Shown here: positions 36,590 through 46,300 of the stretch, piece after piece | Layout of the letters: each line of letters begins with the position of its first letter | Position numbering within the stretch: position 1 is the first letter of the stretch | Assembly (NCBI RefSeq): GCF_904846615.1 | Contig: NZ_CAJHBK010000001.1 | Location: 1,798,001 to 1,862,000, forward strand | Source: Psychrobacter sp. JCM 18902 | GTDB taxonomy: Bacteria; Pseudomonadota; Gammaproteobacteria; Pseudomonadales; Moraxellaceae | Direction of reading: 5' to 3' | Length of the DNA: 64,000 nt | Made by a program: the position numbers and the translations under genes | The notes under the pieces: generated by a model | What the model was told of the DNA's origin: nothing | Database searches by the model: none | Seen by the model: the letters and a program-made list of their open reading frames with translations, nothing else

Positions 36590-38302
36590 ATGTCAATATC
36601 TCAAGCCGCCAAAATCGATGCGCCTAAAGCTAATAAAAAAAGCCGCTCCCTAAGCAAGCTCTATAATCGCGAGATTAATCTCAATCATCTGATCATAGTT
36701 GTTGCTCTGTACTTAGTAGCGACGGCGAATATTGGCTTTTTTGAGCAGGTACTCAGCGTTTATCCATTGAGCACAAACGCGGGCTTCATTTTTTCCATCA
36801 TAGGCTTATTATTTGGGCTGATGTGGTTGGTGTTGTCACTGCTGTGTTATCGCTCAACGGCAAAAGTAGTGCTTATCATAATGGTGCTGATTGCAGCTAT
36901 CTGTGGTTACTTTACCGACGCCTACGGGACAATATTTAATCGTGATATGCTCATTAACGGCTTACAAACCGATCAAGCAGAAGCCATGGGATTAATGGCG
37001 CCCAGTCTATTTATTCGCCTGTTTTTATTAGGTATAGTGCCTGCTTTTATGATTGGTAACATTCGTCTAAAGCGATTGTCTTGGCAACAAGCAACCCTTA
37101 AAAAATCAGTCACCCTATTATTATCTATCGTATTGATAGCGGTGTGTCTGGTACCATTTGGTGACCAATACGCCAGCTTTTTTCGCCAGCACAAAATAGT
37201 CCGTAGTTATGTCAATCCTATTACCCCTGTTTATTCTGTCATCAAACTGGGTACTGATTATATCGCTGAGCGCCGTCGTCCCGATACGCTAATTCCTCAT
37301 GCCACAGATGCAAAACGCAGCATTTCGTTTAACACTAGCAACAGCGCTGTAAAACCTAAGTTGATGGTATTTGTAGTAGGAGAAACCGTTCGCGCTGACC
37401 ATATTGGCTTAAACGGTTATGAGCGCAACACTACGCCTTTGCTTTCAAAACAATCAGACATCTACAGCTTTAAAGACGCCTCGTCATGCGGCACATCCAC
37501 CGCCTATTCAGTACCCTGCATGTTTAGCTACGCCAATAGAGAAAATTATGACCCTGATAGCGCTAGCTATAATGAAAACGTGCTCGATACGCTACACAAG
37601 CAAGGCGTCAATGTCGTTTGGCGAGACAATAACTCTAGCGCCAAAGGAGTGGCTGACCGCGTAACTTTTGAGGATTATAAAACAGTCGCGCTCAATCCAG
37701 ATTGTGATATTGAGTGTCGAGATATAGGTATGCTTGATGGTTTTGATAAACTGGTTAAGTCAGGCAGCTCACAGAAAGAGACATCTAAAGACACACTTAT
37801 TTTGCTGCATCAAATGGGCAATCATGGACCCGCCTATTTTAAGCGTTACCCTAAAGATTTTGCAGAATATCAGCCCGTCTGTATGACCAATGAGCTATCA
37901 AAATGCGACAACCAATCGGTTATCAATGGTTATGACAATGCCATTCGTTATACAGATTATTTTTTAAATAGCGTGATCGACACCTTAAAACCCTATGAGC
38001 AAGATTATGAGGTGGTGATGGTATATATTAGTGATCATGGAGAAAGTTTGGGCGAAAACAATATTTACTTGCATGGTCTGCCATACGCTATTGCGCCAAA
38101 TGCACAAAAGCACGTGCCAGTGATTATTTGGTCACCGACTGGCAACGGCATTGATAGCAGCACTATTGCTAACAGTAGCCTAGCTAACATGATTGATCAG
38201 CCCGTATCACATGATTTTATTACGCCAACCTTGCTTCAGTTTTTTGGTATCACCACTGACGAAACCAAAGCAGCACCCACCTTTTTTAAAGTGGATAATT
38301 GA
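36590..38302 (+). CDS. eptA: Lipid A phosphoethanolamine transferase EptA/PmrC
   Basis: A 570-residue inner-membrane enzyme with about five N-terminal membrane segments (about 30-210) and a periplasmic alkaline-phosphatase-like domain. It moves phosphoethanolamine from phosphatidylethanolamine to lipid A, lowering cationic-peptide binding. Visible: VVGETVRADHIGLNGYERNT, nucleophile threonine in SSCGTSTAYSVPCMFS, and metal-site YISDHGESLGE. It is followed by pmrAB-like genes, as in Acinetobacter pmrCAB. The ATG at 36590 is chosen over an upstream TTG (36575). Confidence 0.93.
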   Translation: MSISQAAKIDAPKANKKSRSLSKLYNREINLNHLIIVVALYLVATANIGFFEQVLSVYPLSTNAGFIFSIIGLLFGLMWLVLSLLCYRSTAKVVLIIMVLIAAICGYFTDAYGTIFNRDMLINGLQTDQAEAMGLMAPSLFIRLFLLGIVPAFMIGNIRLKRLSWQQATLKKSVTLLLSIVLIAVCLVPFGDQYASFFRQHKIVRSYVNPITPVYSVIKLGTDYIAERRRPDTLIPHATDAKRSISFNTSNSAVKPKLMVFVVGETVRADHIGLNGYERNTTPLLSKQSDIYSFKDASSCGTSTAYSVPCMFSYANRENYDPDSASYNENVLDTLHKQGVNVVWRDNNSSAKGVADRVTFEDYKTVALNPDCDIECRDIGMLDGFDKLVKSGSSQKETSKDTLILLHQMGNHGPAYFKRYPKDFAEYQPVCMTNELSKCDNQSVINGYDNAIRYTDYFLNSVIDTLKPYEQDYEVVMVYISDHGESLGENNIYLHGLPYAIAPNAQKHVPVIIWSPTGNGIDSSTIANSSLANMIDQPVSHDFITPTLLQFFGITTDETKAAPTFFKVDN

Positions 38303-38342
38303 ATTCTTTATCATCGCTCCGCCTTTTTAGGTAATAATACTC

Positions 38343-39029
38343 ATGTACAAGATACTCATCATTGAAGACAATCCCGATATCGTCGCCAATATTTATGCTT
38401 TTTTTGAGCCGAAAGGCTTTGAGCTAGACAATGCCCATAATGGCATTAGTGGCTTAACGCTCGCATCGAATAATCGATATGACGTCATCTTGTTAGATGT
38501 CATGCTGCCGGGTATGGATGGCACTAAACTGTGCAAAAAGCTCAGGGAAGAGCTGCATGACAAAACGCCAGTATTGATGCTGACCGCTCGTGATACGATT
38601 TTAGATAAAGTGGCAGGCTTCGATAGTGGCGCTGACGATTATCTAGTTAAGCCTTTCTCATTAGTGGAATTAGAATCTCGTATTAAGGCTCTCATACGCC
38701 GACATAAAGATGATCATTTTGAGCATGGTTTAACTGTTGGCACGTTGTCTTTAAATCATAGTGAGCATACGATTACACGTGAAGGTAAGTCGCTAAAACT
38801 CACACCAACAGGCTTCAAAATACTACATACCTTAATGAGTGCGGCGCCGCGCGTGGTTAGCAAAACCGAGCTGGAAGAAAAGGTGTGGGGCGAAGACATA
38901 CCAAGCAGTGATGCACTGCGCACTCACATGCATGGGGTCCGTGCGCAGGTAGATAAGCCGTTCGATAAAATCATGATAGTCACGTTGCCCGGTGTCGGTT
39001 ATCAGATTATTGATCCTGATAAAGCCTAA
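38343..39029 (+). CDS. pmrA: OmpR-family response regulator PmrA-like
   Basis: A 228-residue regulator: REC domain with D52 (VILLDVMLPGMDG) and K in VKPFS, then an OmpR/PhoB winged helix (about 128-224; PTGFKILHTLM and LRTHMHGVRAQVDKPF). It is placed between eptA and a sensor kinase, the pmrCAB order. It would activate eptA when phosphorylated. It starts 40 bp after eptA. Confidence 0.9.
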   Translation: MYKILIIEDNPDIVANIYAFFEPKGFELDNAHNGISGLTLASNNRYDVILLDVMLPGMDGTKLCKKLREELHDKTPVLMLTARDTILDKVAGFDSGADDYLVKPFSLVELESRIKALIRRHKDDHFEHGLTVGTLSLNHSEHTITREGKSLKLTPTGFKILHTLMSAAPRVVSKTELEEKVWGEDIPSSDALRTHMHGVRAQVDKPFDKIMIVTLPGVGYQIIDPDKA

Positions 39030-39101
39030 AAAATCATCGTCTGATGTCCTTATTTGACTTTCACTGTCTTTCATATCGTCTTTCACAACGAAGTAAACAC
39101 C

Positions 39102-40448
39102 ATGTTTAATATCGACTCCATCGCCAATAAGTTTCGACTCTCCTACTTGTTATTTGCCCTATTACTGTGTGCCACTTTCGTCAGTATTTTCATGTATGCA
39201 GAAGTCAGAATGGAGCAACAGCTGGTCAAAGCTCGCTTATTGCAACAGTTAGAGCTTAGCCAAGAAAAAGAAGGCGATCAGCCTATTTATAGCGCTGAAC
39301 CGGGTATTAAAATTTATCGCTTCGATAACGCACCGAGCAATCTGCAAAAACTGGCCACCCAAACCGTACAAGAGATGCCCGTCACTGTCACCACTAAAAA
39401 TGGTCAATCGACGACAGAGTTACATTTTTTTAATTATAAAAAAGACAAAGAAAACTACATTTTAACTTACTTAGAAAATACTGAAATGGTGATGGGGAAT
39501 TACCCTGTTTTGGCCATATTTGAGCATTTAGAAGACATATTTGCCAACGCCCTAAAAGTAGCGGTCATTTTGAGCTTATTGATTGCAGCGATATTTTCAT
39601 CGCTGTCCTCCAAGCAAATCATTAAACCTTTATTAGACTTAAAGCAAGCCGTAGAAACAGATCATCGCAACTTGACGGAATTGACGCATCTGCCCTCCGA
39701 GGTCGGCGTGTTAGCACGCGCAATCGATGAAAAAAACCACAAACTTGAGCAGTACCTAAAACGCGAGCAGCTATTTACTGGTGATGTCAGTCACGAGCTG
39801 CGCACGCCTTTGACGATTATCATGGGGGCATCAGAAGTATTGTCCTCACAACTAGAAAACGATCCTCACTTGAGCGCATTTGCCACTCGTATCAGTACGA
39901 CCGCCAAAGAAACCTCGGAGATTATCAGCGCCTTATTATTGCTGTCTCGTGCTCCTGAAAAACTGGATGCACCGCCAACGTCTATCAATGACATCGCGTT
40001 AAATGAAGTACAGCGCTTAAATTACTTGCTTCGCCATAAGTCAGTCACCTGTAAAATAGTCGCAGAACAGCTGTATGTCGCACACGTACGACCTGAACTG
40101 CTAAAAATGGCACTGGGTAATTTGATAAAAAATGCGTTTCAGTACACCGATGAGGGTGAGGTCATCATCACTATCGATGCTGAAAAAATCACCGTCACTG
40201 ATACTGGTCTAGGTATTCCTGAGGTGATGATGCCGCTGCTATATGAGAGATTTGAGCGTCTAGAGCAGCAGTATAAAGACATCTCATTGGGTACAGAATC
40301 GTCATCGGCAGCTGACGCCCATTATCCAGTAGAAGGCACAGGCTTGGGACTCAGTATCGTACAGCGCATCATGACACATATGGGCTGGCAGCTTACCCAT
40401 AAAGTCAATCCGTTAGGTGGCAGTACCTTTATCATCAATTATCATTAG
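39102..40448 (+). CDS. pmrB: Sensor histidine kinase PmrB-like
   Basis: A 448-residue membrane kinase: membrane helix near 14-33, periplasmic domain (about 35-150), second helix (about 155-180), HAMP, HisKA with the H-box VSHELRTPLTII, and HATPase with N-box NLIKNAFQY, DTGLGIP and GTGLGLS. It would sense envelope conditions such as cationic peptides, metal or low pH. The ATG at 39102 is chosen because the longer frame (39054) adds 16 residues lacking family character. It lies 72 bp after pmrA. Confidence 0.9.
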   Translation: MFNIDSIANKFRLSYLLFALLLCATFVSIFMYAEVRMEQQLVKARLLQQLELSQEKEGDQPIYSAEPGIKIYRFDNAPSNLQKLATQTVQEMPVTVTTKNGQSTTELHFFNYKKDKENYILTYLENTEMVMGNYPVLAIFEHLEDIFANALKVAVILSLLIAAIFSSLSSKQIIKPLLDLKQAVETDHRNLTELTHLPSEVGVLARAIDEKNHKLEQYLKREQLFTGDVSHELRTPLTIIMGASEVLSSQLENDPHLSAFATRISTTAKETSEIISALLLLSRAPEKLDAPPTSINDIALNEVQRLNYLLRHKSVTCKIVAEQLYVAHVRPELLKMALGNLIKNAFQYTDEGEVIITIDAEKITVTDTGLGIPEVMMPLLYERFERLEQQYKDISLGTESSSAADAHYPVEGTGLGLSIVQRIMTHMGWQLTHKVNPLGGSTFIINYH

Positions 40449-40507
40449 AGAATATCTCTATTTTAAAAAAGCTTAACGTTTTCTTAATGCCTGCCCGCTT
40501 ATACTTA

Positions 40508-40532
40508 GGGCATGTTGAACATTCGACCATGG
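40508..40532. repeat. Fragment of the GGGTCTGTTGAACATTC element
   Basis: GGGCATGTTGAACATTCGAC matches the left end of the 36216-36480 element with two changes and continues with CATGG. No matching right end was seen nearby, so it is a truncated remnant, between pmrB and dgkA. Confidence 0.6.
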
Positions 40533-40597
40533 TTAAATAATTAAATTATTAACATTTACAGCATACCTTGATATTAATAGACTGTGAAGCATTTGAT

Positions 40598-41071
40598 ATG
40601 AATAAAGCAAACCCTATTAATCTTGAAGACCAGTCGGCCAGTCGTGGGGTTTTAAGCCCAATAACAGGCAAAAAACAACTGCTATCCCATAGCTATGCCA
40701 GTGAGGCCAAGGGTAAAACAGGATTTTACCGCATTATAAAAGCCGCTGGTTACTCTCTGGATGGCTTCAAAGCAGCTTACAAATTTGAGGCGGCTTTTCG
40801 ACAAGTATTTTGGCTCAATCTCATATTATTCACGGCTATTATATTGTGCCCTTTTACTATCAGCATCAAAATGCTGCTGGTCGTCGCCTCTTTCTTATCG
40901 TTAATTGTCGAACTCATTAACACTGGAATCGAAGCCAGTGTCGATCACACATCGACCGCCAAGCATCCACTGGCAAAGATAGCCAAAGATGTTGGCTCTG
41001 CGGCGCAATTTTTGGCATTAATGCTGCTATTTATCTTGTGGATGATGGCATTATTGAGTGTTGTATTTTGA
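40598..41071 (+). CDS. dgkA: Diacylglycerol kinase DgkA
   Basis: A 157-residue small membrane kinase: three C-terminal membrane helices and motifs EAAFRQ and ELINTGIEASVDHTS (catalytic Glu and metal site). It phosphorylates diacylglycerol to phosphatidic acid. EptA releases diacylglycerol, so placement after eptA-pmrAB makes sense as a recycling step. An N-terminal extension of about 35 residues precedes the core. The ATG at 40598 follows GTGAAG; an upstream TTG is possible. Confidence 0.9.
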   Translation: MNKANPINLEDQSASRGVLSPITGKKQLLSHSYASEAKGKTGFYRIIKAAGYSLDGFKAAYKFEAAFRQVFWLNLILFTAIILCPFTISIKMLLVVASFLSLIVELINTGIEASVDHTSTAKHPLAKIAKDVGSAAQFLALMLLFILWMMALLSVVF

Positions 41072-41859
41072 AAACATATTCAGCCAATGGAGTCTGGCTT
41101 AAACTCCTATGCTTGACCATCATAGCGACACTGCTGTTTGAGCACAGCCAATTAGACATTCATATTAGTGAGCTTTTTTACACTAATGGACACTGGCTAC
41201 TAGAAAAAGGCACACAACCTTTTGCCTTTATTTTTTATGACTTGCCTAAATTGCTACTCATCTTGCTTGGCATTTATCTCATAGCCGTTCTAATTCTGAG
41301 ACATAAACAGAATTCAGACATCAATCTGGTAATAAAAAATGCTCAGTACGATAAATTGCTCACGCCTTTATCCACGCGTGAAATAGGTTATCTACTGCTT
41401 GTTTTAATTGCCGTTCCCAGTATGATTGCGCTACTCAAAGGTGTCACTCATGTCAGTTGCCCCAATCATTTAATACTGTTTGGTGGCGACTTGCCTTATC
41501 TAAATATTTGGCAAAATATAGTCGCTAACACGCCTGCTAAGTGCTTCCCAGCAGCTCATGCCAGTGCAGGATTTTCTCTGTATGGCTTGACATTTTTACC
41601 CACTCTGCATCAGTATCGCTATAGAATATTTGAAATAGTCACGGTCGTAGGATGGACGATGGGACTGTATAAGATGCTGTTTGGTGATCACTTTTTTAGT
41701 CATACATTAGTATCGATGCTACTGTCATTGACCATAACCTGCGCGCTTGCAACGCTATTTTTTAAATCTCCAGTAGCGAATAAAGCCAACAGTATCAATG
41801 CTAATGGCAAAAAAACTGATGCGGCAAGCTTTCAAAAATCGTCGAAAACCCAATCTTAG
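41068..41859 (+). CDS. PAP2-family membrane phosphatase
   Basis: A 263-residue membrane protein of the PAP2/LpxE-like superfamily. Signature parts are CFPAAHASAGF (second motif) and GDHFFSHTLVS (third motif with catalytic His); about six membrane segments. It would remove phosphate from a lipid such as phosphatidic acid, undecaprenyl diphosphate or lipid A. The proposed TTG start overlaps the dgkA stop (TTGA) with GAGTG upstream; a GTG at 41038 would add ten residues. Coupling to dgkA supports a role in the same lipid cycle. Confidence 0.78.
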   Translation: MKTYSANGVWLKLLCLTIIATLLFEHSQLDIHISELFYTNGHWLLEKGTQPFAFIFYDLPKLLLILLGIYLIAVLILRHKQNSDINLVIKNAQYDKLLTPLSTREIGYLLLVLIAVPSMIALLKGVTHVSCPNHLILFGGDLPYLNIWQNIVANTPAKCFPAAHASAGFSLYGLTFLPTLHQYRYRIFEIVTVVGWTMGLYKMLFGDHFFSHTLVSMLLSLTITCALATLFFKSPVANKANSINANGKKTDAASFQKSSKTQS

Positions 41860-42033
41860 CTGTTGAATAATAGCCAAATTAATAATGATATTGTTATAAA
41901 AATAAAGCTACTAAGCATTTGATAAATAATGTATAAATAGTTATTGCTGACTGACTTAACATTGAGTAACAGCATGGATTGCGCTCGTCGACGACGTTCT
42001 TTATTTATCAATAGAACGCAAAGGAATGTAGCT

Positions 42034-42660
42034 ATGAGCATCCTATCTTTTATTCTAAAAAAATCACATCTCTACCCTTCACTGACATTGACATTGGCAC
42101 TGCCATTACTAATAATAAGCGCTGCACATAGCAGCCATGCCGCCAGTTATACCATCAATCCTGCTGGCACCCATGTGCGCTTTGCCATTGAACGCTTCCA
42201 ATTCCCTGCTACTGCCGGTGGCTTTTATAATGTTCAAGGTCAACTGCAATATGACTCAAGTTTAAAAACTGGCAATATCTCCTTGGTCATTCCGATCAGC
42301 TCTCTAAATACGGGAAATAAAGCATTTAACCAGACTTTGACAGGCCCTAGCTTCTTTGATATGCAACGCTTTCCGTTGGCACGCTTTGATTCTAACAAAT
42401 GGTATTTTAGCCAAGACAAATCACGCCCAATGGTCACAAAAGTAGACGGTCATCTAACGCTGCATGGCGAAACCCACCCTATTAGCTTAACAGCGACTAA
42501 GTTTGACTGTTATCTACACCCTACGCTCAAAAAAGATATTTGTGGTGGGGATTTTACGGCGATGATTGATCGCACCAAATGGAATATCGATAAATATGCG
42601 TGGTTTGGCGTTACTAAAAACCTTCACTTAAACATTCAGGTCGAGGCAACCAAACAGTAG
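42034..42660 (+). CDS. YceI-family periplasmic protein
   Basis: A 208-residue protein with a signal peptide (cleavage near HAASY) and a YceI lipocalin-like domain (about 38-208; INPAGTHVRFAIERF, VIPISSLNTG, GDFTAMIDRTKWNIDKY). YceI proteins bind isoprenoid-type lipids in the periplasm. AAAGGA supports this ATG over the longer frame from 41944. Monocistronic. Confidence 0.9.
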   Translation: MSILSFILKKSHLYPSLTLTLALPLLIISAAHSSHAASYTINPAGTHVRFAIERFQFPATAGGFYNVQGQLQYDSSLKTGNISLVIPISSLNTGNKAFNQTLTGPSFFDMQRFPLARFDSNKWYFSQDKSRPMVTKVDGHLTLHGETHPISLTATKFDCYLHPTLKKDICGGDFTAMIDRTKWNIDKYAWFGVTKNLHLNIQVEATKQ

Positions 42661-42713
42661 CAGTCCTTATCAGTATTAATTTTATGACATTAATTTTTAT
42701 AGAACTGCTTTTT

Positions 42714-42756
42714 TAGAGCCTATCCTCATTTTAAAAATGGGCTAAAAATAGCTAAA
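42714..42756. repeat. MITE family 1 remnant, internally deleted
   Basis: A left-end segment (GAGCCTATCCTCATTTTAAA) joined directly to the inverted inner sequence ATGGGCTAAAAATAGCTAAA found near the right end of full copies. TAG at 42752-42754 is the stop of the reverse-strand thioesterase gene, so this remnant sets that gene's end. Confidence 0.55.
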
Positions 42757-43165
42757 CGTGCTGAGGCGGTACGGAATACGTACCAACCACATGAGCCACC
42801 ATGTCGCGAGAGCCTTCAGAATAAAGCGCAACCTCGCCAACGATTAGCGTGCGCCCAACTTTCATCAACGTACACTCAGCGATAATACGTGCTTCTGCTG
42901 AGGGTTTACGCAAGAAGTTAATGGTCAAGCTCGTCGTCACCGTTAATGGCACAATACCTATTTTACCAAGTATCGCCACATAGAGAGCCACATCAGCGAT
43001 GCTCATCAATACTGGTCCAGAGACCGTACCACCGGGACGCAATTCATTGATACCAATATCGTGTGATAAAGTCGAGCGATTGTCACCGACTGCCTCGATG
43101 ACACATTTGGTTTGTGGAAATTCCAACGCCATAAAGGCGACAATTTCTTCTTTGGTTGCAGACAT
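42752..43165 (-). CDS. PaaI-type hotdog-fold thioesterase
   Basis: A 137-residue hotdog-fold protein with the PaaI-like pattern GGTVSGPVLMSIADVALYVAILG (catalytic region) and TTSLTINFLRKP. It likely hydrolyses acyl-CoA esters; the substrate is unknown. The ATG at 43165 follows GGAAGGG, while the longer start (43198) overlaps the upstream gene. It is the last gene of the reverse-strand run ktrB-ktrA-DUF3124, and its stop codon lies in a mobile-element remnant. Confidence 0.82.
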   Translation of the reverse strand: MSATKEEIVAFMALEFPQTKCVIEAVGDNRSTLSHDIGINELRPGGTVSGPVLMSIADVALYVAILGKIGIVPLTVTTSLTINFLRKPSAEARIIAECTLMKVGRTLIVGEVALYSEGSRDMVAHVVGTYSVPPQHV

Positions 43166-43194
43166 ATCCCTTCCTTGGATTTTATTATCCTTAA

Positions 43195-43737
43195 TCAATG
43201 CACCACTGGCGTACCTTCTGTACTAAATGCAAAGCCTTTATTGCTAAAATTACCAATCATCACCGCCTCAATGACAGGCTTGACCGTCTCGTCTATCCCT
43301 TCGACTTCGATGATAAAGTTGGCGCCCGATCCGCCTTTATCCTCTTCTTTTTCGACGATATAATTGAGCGTGGCCATTGCTGGAAGCTCAATCGGTTTGT
43401 TTAAATAGGATTTGATAAAGGTTCCATCAGTGCCATAGTAGTCAATTTTATTGATATACAGTGATTTTTTTAGCGTGATATTGCGTACACTCAAAGTCGC
43501 TGATAGCAATACTTTACGATTGTCTCTGTCGGTATAAATGTCAGAATAAATGGGCACATAAAAGGTTTGTTTATAGGCAAACTGGCTACGATCAACCGCT
43601 GTTGTCATCTCCAGCTCTTGAATGGGGTCTTGATGTTTTTCTGAATACAACACGTTCGGGTCTTGCGGCGTCTGATCACAGCCTGACAACAACGCCATCG
43701 TCGCAAGCAACAAGATGGATATAGTGCGCTTACTCAT
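43195..43737 (-). CDS. DUF3124 lipoprotein
   Basis: A 180-residue lipoprotein (LLSGC, Cys 20) with a beta-rich domain matching DUF3124: FYVPIYSDIYTDRDNRKVLLSATLSVRN, LNKPIELPAMAT and GANFIIEVEG. Function is unknown. It lies 43 bp downstream of ktrA on the same strand and upstream of the thioesterase, so it may belong to the potassium-uptake transcript. Confidence 0.8.
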   Translation of the reverse strand: MSKRTISILLLATMALLSGCDQTPQDPNVLYSEKHQDPIQELEMTTAVDRSQFAYKQTFYVPIYSDIYTDRDNRKVLLSATLSVRNITLKKSLYINKIDYYGTDGTFIKSYLNKPIELPAMATLNYIVEKEEDKGGSGANFIIEVEGIDETVKPVIEAVMIGNFSNKGFAFSTEGTPVVH

Positions 43738-43780
43738 AAGTTTCCCCTTTGCCTTTTCATGTCACGGCTGTTGCAAATGT

Positions 43781-44482
43781 TTATTTGATTTTTACACCGA
43801 CACTACGCAGAAACTCGTTGATATGCTTGTTAGCACCGTAGATGACCAATACGTCTTTATCTTGCAATACTTGCTCAGGCGCCGCCAAACCTTTAATACT
43901 AGGCTTACTTTGCGTACGACCAAAGCTGTCTTCATAATACTCATAGCGCAGGGTACTAAGCAATCGAATATTAAACTTTTGCTCCAATTGCAAGTCATCA
44001 ACAGTCTGACCAATCAACGACTTGGGAATACTAATCTCTACCATACTGAAATGATCACTCAGCTCAAACGAGTCGACGAAATAACGTAGCGACAGCCGTT
44101 TGGCCCAGCGATTAGCCGCCTCTTTTTCAGGGTGAATAAGGTCGTCCACACCGATAGCTTGCAACACTTTTTCGTGCAGTGGATTGATACTGCGACTGAT
44201 CAAACGTTTCGCTTTTAGGGTTTTAAATAATGCCGTCGCCATGACGTTTGCGCCTTGGTCTTCACCGATTGCGACAATAACGATATCGGTGTCGACAATC
44301 GGTAAACCATTGACGGTATATTCATCTGTGGCATCCATACATATGGTGTGAGAGATGACTTCCTTATACGCCTCAACCTTTTGCATGCTACTGTCAATGG
44401 CAATCACTTCGTGCCCCTGACGGGTCAACGCCATGCCTAGCGATGAGCCAAAGTTACCTAACCCTACGATGATATATTTCAT
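43781..44482 (-). CDS. ktrA: Potassium uptake regulatory subunit KtrA (RCK/TrkA-type)
   Basis: A 233-residue cytosolic RCK protein: Rossmann nucleotide-binding domain (VGLGNFGSSLGMALTRQGHEVIAID, 5-29) and a C-terminal RCK_C domain (about 145-228). It binds NAD(H)/ATP-type ligands and gates KtrB. It begins 57 bp after ktrB, SD AAGG. Length fits KtrA rather than the double-domain TrkA. Confidence 0.9.
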   Translation of the reverse strand: MKYIIVGLGNFGSSLGMALTRQGHEVIAIDSSMQKVEAYKEVISHTICMDATDEYTVNGLPIVDTDIVIVAIGEDQGANVMATALFKTLKAKRLISRSINPLHEKVLQAIGVDDLIHPEKEAANRWAKRLSLRYFVDSFELSDHFSMVEISIPKSLIGQTVDDLQLEQKFNIRLLSTLRYEYYEDSFGRTQSKPSIKGLAAPEQVLQDKDVLVIYGANKHINEFLRSVGVKIK

Positions 44483-44539
44483 AACCTTATCAACCTTTTT
44501 CAGTATTTTTTAATGATGAAATGGCTTATTTACGACCAT

Positions 44540-46300
44540 TTAATTGATCGTGATTTCTTCAGTTGGATAGCGATAATTGCGCTGGCGTCTATTTTTAAGT
44601 AGGGCAATAAAGATGGTCAACATGCTGACGCGCCCAACAAACATAATGACTGACACCACCATTTTGCTAAAATCTGATAACTCTGTCGTCAAATTCAGAC
44701 TTAATCCCACCGTGCTGTAAGCTGAAAAACACTCAAAAACCACCTTGATTAAATCAAGCTCCGGTTGATCATAGCTGATGAGCGTCACGCCCATACCGAT
44801 GACCAACAAGGACAGCCACATAATAGAAAATGCACGGCGAATCGAGATGTCAGCAATCTGGCGCTTAAAGACCTCAACATTGGTCTGACCACGTGCCAAA
44901 CTCAAAGTATTTAATAGTGCAATCGCAAACGTACTGGTTTTGATACCACCGCCCGTCGAGTTTGGCGAGGCACCAATCCACATCAAAAATATCGTCAACA
45001 TCATCGTGGGAAACGCGAGTTCACCCATGTCGATGGTATTAAATCCTGCAGTTCGCGGCGTGGCAGCAGTAAACAGCCCTGTGACAAGCTTACCGAAAAA
45101 ACTGCGATGGTCTGCCAGCACATTGTTATATTCAAATATCATCACACCGATGAGACCTACCAACAATAAAGCGCCCGTCGTAATCAAGGTTATGCGGCTA
45201 TTAATATTGAGCAACCATGGTCGATAAATATAACGCTGATCATGGCGATATATCAGGCGCTCGGCACGATCACGTAAATAACGCAGCACATTGACCACAA
45301 TGACAAAACCCATGCCACCAAAGATAAAAGTAGTGGCGATAATCAGTTGTAATGGATAATTAAAACGTAGCGCGTCATCATACATGCCAGCGCTAAATGT
45401 AGAAAATCCAGCATTACAGAACGCAGAAATCGCATGGAAAACAGAGAAGAATAACTGCTCAGACCAATCCATATCCGGTATGTCATAAATGCTAATGTAA
45501 ATGAGTGCCGCAGCCGCTGCCTCAACGGCAAACGTCACATATAAGATGGATTTGAGGGTCGATACCACATCACCCATGCCGCGCATGTAAGACATCTCAC
45601 TGATGCTCGCCTGCGTCTCATAACTGACACCGCCCTTAAAGAAATAACTAAAATACGTCACAAAAGTCAAAATACCCAAGCCGCCGATCTGTATCAGCCC
45701 CATGATAATGACTTGCCCAAAAGTTGTGAAATAAGTCGCCGTATCTACCACGATGAGACCAGTCACACAGACAGCACTGGTCGCGGTAAAGAGCGCATCA
45801 ATGAAAGACAGCGGCTGCGTCGTTGCATTGGGCATCATCAGTAGCAATGCACCGACCAATACCAATGACAGGAAGCTTAAGATAAAAAACTGTGCAGGGT
45901 TTAGAAAGGTACGATTGAGATTAAAATCGTGGTCAGATATTTCACGAATAAAGGTCACAAAGACGGCAATTTTGATGGCAACGAAGCCATCAACAGCGAC
46001 CGACATCCCAGAGCGCACCAAATCAGTGAAATGCGCTACCAGTAAAATGACAATCGCGATACTGGTCAGTAAGTCAAAGACCGCGACTTTATTTAGGGTC
46101 AGTGGCTTTTTGCTATAGAGGTAACGCCCTGCCGTCACAACAAAGCCTAAAAAAATAATCGCCAGATAAAAAATATGGAAAACCTGTTGTAGCCACATCG
46201 GCAGCGTGAAACCACTGTCTAATAAAGCAATGGCTACGCCGATAATACTAATGACAATCGTGACATTATTTAACAATCGATAACGCTTGGCTGCATGCAT
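44540..46300 (-). CDS. ktrB: Potassium channel-like transporter KtrB/TrkH family
   Basis: A 586-residue membrane transporter with four pore-loop repeats of the Trk/Ktr/HKT superfamily (for example TSAVCVTGLIVVDT, SAFCNAGFSTFS, TPRTAGFNTIDM and SAYSTVGLSLNLT, each with a filter Gly). An extra N-terminal membrane bundle of about 130 residues distinguishes it from short KtrB. It pairs with the downstream ktrA. It imports K+ (often Na+-linked), the first response to osmotic upshift, which fits the bet genes nearby. Confidence 0.9.
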   Translation of the reverse strand: MHAAKRYRLLNNVTIVISIIGVAIALLDSGFTLPMWLQQVFHIFYLAIIFLGFVVTAGRYLYSKKPLTLNKVAVFDLLTSIAIVILLVAHFTDLVRSGMSVAVDGFVAIKIAVFVTFIREISDHDFNLNRTFLNPAQFFILSFLSLVLVGALLLMMPNATTQPLSFIDALFTATSAVCVTGLIVVDTATYFTTFGQVIIMGLIQIGGLGILTFVTYFSYFFKGGVSYETQASISEMSYMRGMGDVVSTLKSILYVTFAVEAAAAALIYISIYDIPDMDWSEQLFFSVFHAISAFCNAGFSTFSAGMYDDALRFNYPLQLIIATTFIFGGMGFVIVVNVLRYLRDRAERLIYRHDQRYIYRPWLLNINSRITLITTGALLLVGLIGVMIFEYNNVLADHRSFFGKLVTGLFTAATPRTAGFNTIDMGELAFPTMMLTIFLMWIGASPNSTGGGIKTSTFAIALLNTLSLARGQTNVEVFKRQIADISIRRAFSIMWLSLLVIGMGVTLISYDQPELDLIKVVFECFSAYSTVGLSLNLTTELSDFSKMVVSVIMFVGRVSMLTIFIALLKNRRQRNYRYPTEEITIN

